Assembly: GCA_032718475.1 (NCBI GenBank)
Contig: JAUCBJ010008553.1
Coordinates: 29,319-93,318, forward strand
Origin: Nemertoderma westbladi
Lineage: Eukaryota > Xenacoelomorpha > Nemertodermatida > Nemertodermatidae
DNA: 64,000 nt
Direction: 5' to 3'
The position numbers and the translations under genes are program-made. Below the pieces are notes generated by a model. The model saw only the letters and a program-made list of their open reading frames with translations. It did no database searches and was not told where the DNA came from. Within the stretch, counting starts at the first letter, position 1. Each line of letters starts with the position of its first letter. Of the stretch, positions 21,301 through 31,205 are shown in pieces.

Positions 21301-24300
21301 CAGTAGTACAGTATAGGCAGTTCGAAGCTATTACAGTAGTACAGTATAGGCAGTTCGCAGCTATTACAGTAGTACAGTATAGGCAGTTCGAAGCTATTAC
21401 AGTAAGTACAGTATAGGCAGTTCGCAGCTATTACAGTAAGTACAGTATAGGCAGTTCGCAGCTATTACAGTAGTACAGTATAGGCAGTTCGCAGCTATTA
21501 CAGTAGTACAGTATAGGCAGTTCGCAGCTATTACAGTAGTACAGTATAGGCAGTTCGCAGCAATTACAGTAGTACAGTATAGGCAGTTCGCAGCTATTAC
21601 AGTAGTACAGTATAGGCAGTTCGCAGCAATTACAGTAGTACAGTATAGGCAGTTCGCAGCTATTGCAGTAGTACAGTATAGGCAGTTCGCAGCAATTACA
21701 GTAGTACAGTATAGGCAGTTCGCAGCTATTGCAGTAGTACAGTATAGGCAGTTCGCAGCTATTGCAGTAGTACAGTATAGGCAGTTCGAAGCTATTACAG
21801 TAGTACAGTATAGGCAGTTCGCAGCACTTACAGTAGTACAGTATAGGCAGTTCGCAGCTATTGCAGTAGTACAGTATAGGCAGTTCGCAGCTATTACAGT
21901 AGTACAGTATAGGCAGTTCGCAGCTATTACAGTAAGTACAGTATAGGCAGTTCGCAGCTATTACAGTAGTACAGTATAGGCAGTTCGCAGCTATTACAGT
22001 AGTACAGTATAGGCAGATCCCAGATATTACAGTAGTACAGTATAGGCAGTTCGAAGCTATTACAGTAGTACAGTATAGGCAGTTCGCAGCTATTACAGTA
22101 GTACAGTATAGGCAGTTCGCAGCTATTACAGTAGTACAGTATAGGCAGTTCGCAGCTATTACAGTAGTACAGTATAGGCAGTTCGCAGCAATTACAGTAG
22201 TACAGTATAGGCAGTTCGCAGCTATTGCAGTAGTACAGTATAGGCAGTTCGCAGCTATTACAGTAGTACAGTATAGGCAGATCCCAGATATTACAGTAGT
22301 ACAGTATAGGCAGTTCGCAGCTATTACAGTAGTACAGTATAGGCAGTTCGAAGCTATTACAGTAGTACAGTATAGGCAGTTCGCAGCTATTACAGTAGTA
22401 CAGTATAGGCAGTTCGCAGCTATTACAGTAGTACAGTATATGCAGTTCGAAGCTATTACAGTAGTACAGTATAGGCAGTTCGCAGCTATTGCAGTAGTAC
22501 AGTATAGGCAGTTCGCAGCTATTACAGTATTACAGTATAGGCAGATCCCAGATATTACAGTAGTACAGTATAGGCAGTTCGCAGCTATTACAGTAGTACA
22601 GTATAGGCAGTTCGAAGCTATTACAGTAAAACAGTATAGGCAGTTCGCAGCTATTACAGTAGTACAGTATATGCAGTTCGAAGCTATTACAGTAAGTACA
22701 GTATAGGCAGTTCGCAGCTATTGCAGTAGTACAGTATAGGCAGTTCGCAGCTATTAAAGTAGTACGGTATAGGCAGTTCGCAGCTATTACAGTAGTACAG
22801 TATAGGCAGTTCGAAGCTATTACAGTAGTACAGTATAGGCAGTTCGAAGCTATTACAGTAGTACAGTATAGGCAGTTCGCAGCTATTGCAGTAGTACAGT
22901 ATAGGCAGTTCGCAGCTATTACAGTAGTACAGTATAGGCAGTTCGCAGCTATTACAGTAGTACAGTATAGGCAGTTCGAAGCTATTACAGTAGTACAGTA
23001 TAGGCAGTTCGCAGCTATTACAGTAGTACAGTATAGGCAGTTCGCAGCTATTACAGTAGTACAGTATAGGCAGTTCGCAGCTATTACAGTAGTACAGTAT
23101 AGGCAGTTCGCAGCTATTACAGTAGTACAGTATAGGCAGTTCGCAGCTATTACAGTAGTACAGTATAGGCAGTTCGCAGCTATTACAGTAGTACAGTTTA
23201 GGCAGTTCGAAGCTATTACAGTAATACAGTATAGGCAGTTCGCAGCTATTACAGTAGTACAGTATAGGCAGTTCGCAGCTATTACAGTAGTACAGTATAG
23301 GCAGTTCGCAGCTATTGCAGTAGTACAGTATAGGCAGATCCCAGATATTACAGTAGTACAGTATAGGCAGTTCGCAGCTATTACAGTAGTACAGTATAGG
23401 CAGTTCGAAGCTATTACAGTAGTACAGTATAGGCAGTTCGCAGCTATTACAGTAGTACAGTATAGGCAGTTCGAAGCTATTACATTAGTACAGTATAGGC
23501 AGTTCGCAGCTATTACAGTAAAACAGTATAGGCAGTTCGAAGCTATTACAGTAGTACAGTATAGGCAGTTCGCAGCTATTACAGTAGTACAGTATAGGCA
23601 GTTCGAAGCTATTACAGTAGTACAGTATAGGCAGTTCGCAGCTATTACAGTAGTACAGTATAGGCAGATCCCAGATATTACAGTAGTACAGTATAGGTAG
23701 TTCGCAGCTATTACAGTAGTACAGTATAGGCAGTTCGAAGCTATTACATTAGTACAGTATAGGCAGTTCGCAGCTATTACAGTAAAACAGTATAGGCAGT
23801 TCGAAGCTATTACAGTAGTACAGTATAGGCAGTTCGCAGCAATTACAGTAGTACAGTATAGGCAGTTCGCAGCTATTACAGTAGTACAGTATAGGCAGTT
23901 CGAAGCTATTACAGTAGTACAGTATAGGCAGATCCCAGATATTACAGTAGTACAGTATAGGTAGTTCGCAGCTATTACAGTAGTACAGTATAGGCAGTTC
24001 GAAGCTATTACATTAGTACAGTATAGGCAGTTCGCAGCTATTACAGTAGTACAGTATAGGCAGTTCGCAGCTATTACAGTAGTACAGTATAGGCAGTTCG
24101 AAGCTATTACATTAATACAGTATAGGCAGTTCGCAGCTATTACAGTAGTACAGTATAGGCAGTTCGCAGCTATTACAGTAGTACAGTATAGGCAGTTCGA
24201 AGCTATTACATTAGTACAGTATAGGCAGTTCGCAGCTATTACAGTAGTACAGTATAGGCAGTTCGCAGCTATTACAGTAGTACAGTATAGGCAGTTCGAA

Positions 24301-25511
24301 GCTATTACAGTAGTACAGTATAGGCAGTTCGCAGCAATTACAGTAGTACAGTATAGGCAGTTCGCAGCTATTACAGTAGTACAGTATAGGCAGTTCGAAG
24401 CTATTACATTAGTACAGTATAGGCAGTTCGCAGCTATTACAGTAGTACAGTATAGGCAGTTCGCAGCTATTACAGTAGTACAGTATAGGCAGTTCGAAGC
24501 TATTACATTAGTACAGTATAGGCAGTTCGCAGCTATTACAGTAGTACAGTATAGGCAGTTCGCAGCTATTACAGCAGTACAGTATAGGCAGTTCGCAGCT
24601 ATTACAGTAGTACAGTATAGGCAGTTCGAAGCTATTACAGTAAAACAGTATAGGCAGTGCGAAGCTATTACAGTAGTACAGTATAGGCAGTTCGAAGCTA
24701 TTACAGTAGTACAGTATAGGCAGTTCGCAGCTATTACAGTAGTACAGTATAGGCAGTTCGCAGCTATTACAGTAGTACAGTATAGGCAGTTCGAAGCTAT
24801 TACAGTAGTACAGTATAGGCAGTTCGCAGCTATTACAGTAGTACAGTATAGGCAGATCCCAGCTATTACAGTAGTACAGTATAGGCAGTTCGCAGATATT
24901 GCAGTAGTACAGTATAGGCAGTTCGCAGCTATTACAGTAGTACAGTATAGGCAGTTCGAAGCTATTACAGTAGTACAGTATAGGCAGTTCGAAGCTATTA
25001 CATTAGTACAGTATAGGCAGATCGCAGCAATTACAGTAGTACAGTATAGGCAGTTCGCAGCTATTACAGTAGTACAGTATAGGCAGTTCGCAGCTATTAC
25101 AGTAGTACAGTATAGGCAGTTCGCAGCTATTACAGTAGTACAGTATAGGCAGTTCGCAGCTATTACAGTAGTACAGTATAGGCAGTTCGAAGCTATTACA
25201 GTAGTACAGTATAGGCAGTTCGCAGCTATTACAGTAGTACAGTATAGGCAGTTCGCAGCTATTACAGTAGTACAGTATAGGCAGTTCGAAGCTATTACAG
25301 TAGTACAGTATAGGCAGTTCGCAGCTATTACAGTAGTACAGTATAGGCAGTTCGCAGCTATTACAGTAGTACAGTATAGGCAGTTCGCAGCTATTACAGT
25401 AGTACAGTATAGGCAGTTCGCAGCTATTACAGTAGTACAGTATAGGCAGTTCGAAGCTATTACAGTAGTACAGTATAGGCAGTTCGAAGCTATTACATTA
25501 GTACAGTATAG
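18398..25511. repeat. 33-bp minisatellite, about 215 copies (7.1 kb)
   Basis: The unit begins CAGTATAGGCAGTTCGCAGC and ends TATTACAGTAGTA; 34-bp units with AGTAAGTA occur. Point variants (TTCGAAGC, CAGTACGC, CAGATCCCAGATA, TTACATTAG) mark duplicated blocks. CAGTACGC recurs at 19731, 19863, 19962, 20094, 20226 and 20325, spaced by 4, 3, 4, 4 and 3 units. Because 33 is a multiple of three, short YRQFAAITVVQ frames are open on both strands; they are not genes. Units abut with no unique spacers, so this is not a CRISPR array. Confidence 0.96.
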
Positions 25512-25610
25512 ATCTCTAAATCGGGAGTTTGTACTCGGAATTTGTACTGAAAACCAATGAGGAGGACAAGAACACTGCCGGTAACAGGTGACTGTAACTA
25601 CATTTGATTG

Positions 25611-25778
25611 ATGTCTAGTTCAGACTACGGCCCGACGACGGCCTTAATAATTGCGGTGTTGGATGATGAATACTCCAAACCCTGGCCAGAAATTCCAATA
25701 GAAAGCTCTGACTTTGCCTACTGTAGTTCTTGTGGTGAATGTGCGCTACTACTGTCTGCTAAACCGACCTCTCGTTAA
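25611..25778 (+). CDS. weak 55-aa ORF, unknown
   Basis: ATG at 25611 to TAA at 25776. It begins MSSSDYGPTTALIIAVLDDE and has a cysteine cluster CSSCGEC near residue 40. Codon composition looks more gene-like than the surroundings, and a GT donor-like site (G|GTGAAT) occurs within it. It could be an exon of a plus-strand gene with the segment at 26129. No family recognised. Confidence 0.2.
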   Translation: MSSSDYGPTTALIIAVLDDEYSKPWPEIPIESSDFAYCSSCGECALLLSAKPTSR

Positions 25779-26128
25779 CATATTGTATCAGACGTGTGGG
25801 GATAACATACGTTTCGGTCTAAGACGTTTCGCCCCAATGATCGAAATATATGATTTGATTGTCGGAATGTTTGTATAAAAAATAAATATGTATAAAAAAA
25901 AATCAGATTTACTGTAGTTTCTACTGTAGAAGCGAAATACCAGTGCAGTACTAATATAGTTACAGTCCTCAAATATTTGATACGGGGGTAATTCATTATT
26001 TTATTTTACTTGTATTATATCTCTAGTACTTACTATATATAAAGTTCTATATCATCCTCATGGGGAAACACAATAAACTAAATATTGATCAGTTCTTCAA
26101 TTTATTAGATCTGAAATTTCTACGTTAG

Positions 26129-26270
26129 TGGTGCAGTGTTGTCAGTAGGAAGTGCTCCAACTACACCAAAAGTCAAGGTCGATCCTTTGCAACCAATTTA
26201 TTGTGAACCTGAATCATCACTAAGCAAAGGTCAACCGACGCTTATTCCTTTTATGGGAGGAAGCTCGTGG
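26129..26270 (+). CDS. possible internal exon, unknown gene
   Basis: An open segment between an acceptor-like TTTCTACGTTAG and a good donor GTTAGT. It encodes GAVLSVGSAPTTPKVKVDPL and ends ...PFMGGSSW (47 codons, entering with one base, leaving in phase 0). The sequence is proline- and serine-rich. I cannot identify partner exons or a family; it could be chance. The rest of 25780-27030 shows no other feature. Confidence 0.25.
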
Positions 26271-27029
26271 GTTAGTTGCTACTTTATTGACTCAAGGGTT
26301 ATAGGTGTACTGTATGTACTACGTGCGGGTAAGGTAGTTATTACGTCCTAATCACCCCAAACCTAGTCATACTGTTTATAATAATAATCTGGTAGACCTC
26401 TGAAGCTGTGCTTGTCAATCTTATATATCTTTTCATGATTGTGTGGATGTCACATCAATTTTTCTGTATTACAATTATTTTCCTGACGGTACTGAAATAT
26501 AAAGGGTCTATATGAAAATTGACGCAATTAGAGTTTATGTTAACACAGTCAGACATCACATTACCCACACAAATCAACCAGACATATTTATTATAATATG
26601 ATGGATAATTTGCCACTTAAATATTTCCTGCATATGTGTAGGAGACCTATAGGTAGTTCTACTGTAAAATTTATGATATAACGGTCCAATGGGAGGCATT
26701 CAAAGACTCAGTCGTTCTGTAGTTTTTATGAATTATGCGACATGGCTTTTATATATCGCTTGAATTAATGTGCAGTCATTCGTGGCATGTGACACTGTGT
26801 AGTAGTGGATAACTATACGTTAATATATTTTGAAAACATTTCTCTATATTTTTTATATATTAGTTAATCTTAATTTCTCATTTGCACCCACTCCCCTCAC
26901 ATTAATAATGACTTTTAAAAATTTAGTAGGAAACCTTTGCCCAAAAGTAACGTTTGGATGCAATATGCAACTGCTAATTTTAAATGAAATGAAAGGGATA
27001 GCTCATGTTACGGTTTCATTCCAACTCAA

Positions 27030-28450
27030 CACCTAAACCCATAGAACCTGCAACCCAGCACGCACCTACAACCCAGCACGCACCTACAACCCGGCACCTA
27101 CAACTAATAGCACCTACAACCCAGCACGCACCTACAACCCAGCACATACAACCCAACACTTACAACACAGAACCTACAACCCGGCACCTACAACTAATAG
27201 CACCTACAACCCAGCACCTACAACTCAAAACCTACAACCCATAGAACCTACAACCCAGCACGTACAACCCAACACTTACAACATAGCACCTACAACCCAA
27301 CACTTACAACACAGCACCTACAACCCGGCACCTACAACTAATAGCACCTACAACCCAGCACCTACAACCCAACACCTACAACGTATCACCTACAACTCAA
27401 AACCTACAACCCATAGCACCTACAACCCAGCACGTACAACCGAACACTTACAACACAGCACCTACAACCCAACACTTACAACACAGCACCTATAACCCGG
27501 CACCTACAACTAATAACACCTACAACCCAGCACCTACAACCCAACACCTACAACGTATCACCTACAACTCAAAACCTACAACCCATAGCACCTACAACCC
27601 AGCACGTACAACCCAACACTTACAACATAGCACCTACAACCCAACACTTACAACACAGCACCTACAACCCGGCACCTACAACCCGGCACCTACAGCTAAT
27701 AGCACCTACAACCCAGCACCTACAACGTATCACCTACAACTCAAAACCTACAACCTATAGCACCTACAACCCAGCACGTACAACCCAACACTTACAACAC
27801 AGCACCTACAACCCAACACTTTAAATGCAACACCTACAACCCAACACATACAACCCAGCACCTGCAACCAATAGCACTTGCAATCCAGCACCTAAATCCC
27901 ACCACCTACAACGCAATACCTACAACTCAAAACCTACAACCCATAGAACCTACAACCTAGCACCTACAACCCATAGTACTTACAACCAAGCACCTACAAC
28001 TCGGCACCTACAACCAATACCACCTACAACTCAGCACCTACAACCCAACACCTACAACTGAACAACTACAAATCAAAGCCTACAACCCAACACCTACAAC
28101 CAATAGCACCTACAACCAAACACCTACAAACCATAGCACCTGCAGCCCAGCACCTACAGCCCAACACACACAACCCAGCACCTACAATACAGCACCTACA
28201 AGCCAGCACATACAACACAACACCTACAACTCAAAACCTACAACCCAGCACCTACAACCATCTACCTACGACCCATAGCACTTACAACCCAACACCTACA
28301 ACCTAACGCCTACAACCAAGCACCTACAAACCATAGCACCTACAACCCAGTACACACAACCCAGCACCTACAATCCAGCACCTACAACCCAGCACCGATA
28401 ACCAAGCACCTACAACCCATAGCACCTACAACCTAGCACATCCACCTAAA
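27030..28450. repeat. 14-bp C-rich minisatellite, about 95 copies
   Basis: The unit is ACCTACAACCCAGC with 14- to 16-bp variants (AACCCAAC, AACCCATAGC). The plus strand is nearly G-free; the minus strand has a GGG per unit. A short inverted remnant (GGGTTGTAGGT words) is at 28616-28660. Open frames inside (27005-28061) are artefacts. Confidence 0.93.
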
Positions 28451-28830
28451 ACCTCTAATCGGTTTGCTTGTTTCTGAAATTGCTCTAATATATTTGATTA
28501 TGACTTAGGGTTAGGGTTACTTGACACTTATAATTAGGGTTTGTGTTACTCTTGTAACCTGCATGATAAACATTTTGAAAAATTTATTTTTGACCTGTTA
28601 TATGGGTTTAGGGTAGGTGTTTTGGGTTGTAGGTTCTTTGGGTTGTAGGTGTAGGTGCTTATAGATTTTAGTGTAGGGGCTTTGTGTAAATCTTTGTATT
28701 CATACAGTAGCTGTCCGGATGTCTGTAAGTTTTGTGTAGGAATTTGTTAATCTGCATGATATAGTCGATATATGAAATGAATTAATTCAATCGCTTCCTT
28801 ACCTCACCCCCAACAATGTAAGTTAAGCAT

Positions 28831-29372
28831 ATTGCTATAGTATTTAAAGTATGACGTCATATTGATATAGTGTTCAAAGTATGACGTCATATTGCTATAG
28901 TGTTTAAAGTATGACGTCATATTGATATGGTGTTTAAAGTATGACGTCATATTGCTATAGTGTTTAAAGTATGATGTCATATTGCTATATTGTTTAAAGT
29001 ATGACGTCATATTGCTATATTGTTTAAAGTATGCCGTCATATTGATATGGTGTTTAAAGTATGACGTCATATTGCTATATTGTTTAAAGTATGACGTCAT
29101 ATTGATATAGTGTTTAAAGTATGACGTCATATTGCTATAGTGTTTAAAGTATGACGTCATATTTCATAGTGTTTAAAGTATGACGTCATATTGCTATAGT
29201 GTTTAAAGTATGACGTCATATTGATATAGTGTTTAAAGTATGACGTCATATTGCTATAGTGTTTAAAGTATGACGTCATATTGATATAGTGTTTAAAGTA
29301 TGACGTCATATTGCTATAGTGTTTAAAGTATGACGTCATATTTCTATAGTGTTTAAAGTATGACGTAATATT
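28831..29372. repeat. 30-bp minisatellite, 18 copies, each with a CRE-type TGACGTCA
   Basis: The unit has ATTG(C/A)TATAG, TGTTTAAAGT and ATGACGTCAT. Fifteen of 18 copies keep a perfect TGACGTCA palindrome; three are mutated (TGATGTCA, TGCCGTCA, TGACGTAA). GATATAG and GCTATAG units tend to alternate, giving a 60-bp order. TGACGTCA is the consensus CREB/ATF binding site. The array ends about 80 bp upstream of the ORF at 29453. MTSYFKHYSN-type minus-strand frames across it are artefacts. Confidence 0.95.
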
Positions 29373-29452
29373 GCAACATGGCATAGTTCCTGTTCCTGTA
29401 TCTTCTGCGAATTATTTAATAATAAGTTGAATTGTATCAATGAGGAGCCGCT

Positions 29453-29755
29453 ATGAACTCTATTGAACTGGTTCGAAAATTCGACCCGAAAGACTCCCTT
29501 GGGCCTGGCAACAGTAACCACCACGTTGCCATGGCAATTAGTAACGCTTCAGTAGCGACTACAGGGGTTTCACGGACAGGGAATATATTGCCGAAGACAA
29601 TGCGTTTACTATTGGCCATGTGGATGGGCGCTATTATTGTGGCGTGTTTAGTTGGACTGATATACATCATCACTCACGCTGCCACCTTCAACCCAGATCA
29701 TCACCCCCATTCCGCACACCCTAATATCACCTTGGAAACTACGCAGACACCATAG
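29453..29755 (+). CDS. candidate 100-aa single-pass membrane protein
   Basis: ATG at 29453 (GCCGCT before it, G at -3), stop TAG at 29753. A polar N-terminal half (MNSIELVRKFDPKDSLG, then a Ser/Ala/Thr-rich stretch) precedes a basic residue and one clear membrane segment at about residues 52-73 (LLLAMWMGAIIVACLVGLIY in it). A His/Pro/Thr-rich tail ends TLETTQTP. No signal peptide is obvious. The lysine/arginine just before the segment suggests the N-terminus is cytosolic. No homolog recognised. It follows the CRE array directly. A minus-strand ORF over the same bases is a shadow. It may be a small lineage-specific gene or one exon of a larger one. Confidence 0.4.
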   Translation: MNSIELVRKFDPKDSLGPGNSNHHVAMAISNASVATTGVSRTGNILPKTMRLLLAMWMGAIIVACLVGLIYIITHAATFNPDHHPHSAHPNITLETTQTP

Positions 29756-30034
29756 AAATTGTTGTTTGTATGTTGTGCTGACCCTAGCAATAATGGCGTG
29801 TAATAGGACCACAATAGATTCGATTAACAGAAATGAGATGAGTGACAATAATTGTGATATCTGAATTTTTGTTTAAAACTTTAATTACGTAATGGTATTA
29901 AAAATGAAACAAAATACAGTTATAGGCTACTAATATATTGCTAATAACTAGTTTTGTATATTTGTGTAACCAACGAGTGCAGCGAGTGAGTTATGCATAA
30001 ATATACGAGGGTATTTATCGCCGAATACATACAG

Positions 30035-30072
30035 TGATGGACGTAATTTTGTTACATTATGGCAACTTATTG
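30035..30072. repeat. solo arm of the 15892-16473 inverted-repeat element
   Basis: GTAATTTTGTTACATTATGG then CAACTTATTGG matches the arm sequence at 15890-15920. No partner arm is seen nearby. Confidence 0.6.
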
Positions 30073-30199
30073 GAGGTTCTAAACTTTTAATGAATTCATA
30101 TCGATTTATGCAACTAATTGTAGATATCATTGACAACAACTGTAGCCGAACAGTAAACATTCGTTCAAACACTTATATTATCATTTTCAATACTGTACG

Positions 30200-30660
30200 T
30201 CATATTGATTCCACCCCACCCCCCCCCCCCCCCCCCCCCCCCCATATAAAATGCTCTGGGGTGGTGGTTATATTGCTGCACCAAAATTACATGTAGAGCA
30301 AGTCCATAAAATCTGAAAGTTACATTTTTCGGCTAATTGTTTCTCAATATAGGTTGTCTGGGGCGCAAAATCCATTGGAAAATATTAAAAAATGATCTAA
30401 ATAATATAAATGGCTGTTTTAGTCCTTTGCGTAAACAAAATATAAAAAAAACAAGTAACCAGCACTTTTCAGTTTCAACACAAAATTTTTAATTCACTTA
30501 TACGATGCTATAAATTCACATGTTCAGGTTTTATAGGGCACTGATTCTAATGGAATACATTTCTAATATGCCAGATCATTGCTAATCGTATTTTTCGGCG
30601 TAATATTGTAATTTCTGGTGCTAGCACCAAATTTTGTACCCATCACCAAAAACTTTGAGA
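30200..30660 (-). mobile_element. MITE family B, truncated copy B3
   Basis: It starts with a GTCATATTGATTCC-like end and a C tract of about 28 nt, then follows the reverse complement of about 48700-49190 of copy B4, including the GGTGCTAGCACC module near 30618. It breaks off near 30660 and has no visible terminal CCCTATTA. Its inner part is also close to bases 1-110 of this window. Confidence 0.7.
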
Positions 30661-31205
30661 TGTCCAGTCATGAATTTCATGAATAAACGGACATATGGGC
30701 TCATAAAAAACCTTCGCAGATAACCTTTTTAATGTTTGGATCTCATGCCTAATATCCTAAAGTATCTGAAATGAGAAATTGGAAGCAAATTCCGTTATGT
30801 GTGGGCTCATACTTGCAAGTTGAAATTGACTGAACATTTTTTTACATTTTCCAAAATCTCTGTGCGAATTTTACCTACAATTAAGGGCAAAATACCGTCA
30901 TTATAAATAACATTAATCCTAGTCTGTCTAATTGCCTGTGTGAGTGATGGTTCAACCTCGGTTGTACTTAAGAAATAATTAAATAGTGATTTCCTAGAAA
31001 GCAATAAACTTCGTTTGAAAAAATAACAAAACGCTATTGCGAATTTCGTAATAAATAGCTTTTAAACTACTCAACATGTGACATTCAAATTTTAAATTCT
31101 CTTCCTCTAACCGCTGGGCAATACACAAATATTTTCCGTTTGTGGCAACATGATATATAAGTCGAGATATTTGCGTTACGGAATTACAATTTTCAAGCTC
31201 TGCTT
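30661..31205 (-). other. unassigned open frames left of the 34-bp array
   Basis: Minus frames at 30807-31004 and 30994-31308 (with segments such as LIYHVATNGKYLCIAQRLEE and ILPLIVGKIRTEILENV) are open for 65-100 codons. Part of the second is repeat-derived. They could be a decayed retroelement, like the BEL/Pao remnant on the other side of the array, but no motif proves it. Confidence 0.25.

Noticed and set aside
18398-25511. CRISPR-like array of 33-bp repeats
   Set aside because: Units are contiguous without spacers, the DNA is eukaryotic, and there are no cas genes. The 34-bp array is rejected for the same reason.
28505-28519. Interstitial telomere repeat TTAGGGTTAGGGTTA
   Set aside because: Only two and a half units in DNA already rich in AGGGTT words; too short to mean anything.
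28804-29384. MTSYFKHYSN repeat ORFs on the minus strand
   Set aside because: The 30-bp unit is a multiple of three and the codons simply mirror the CRE array.
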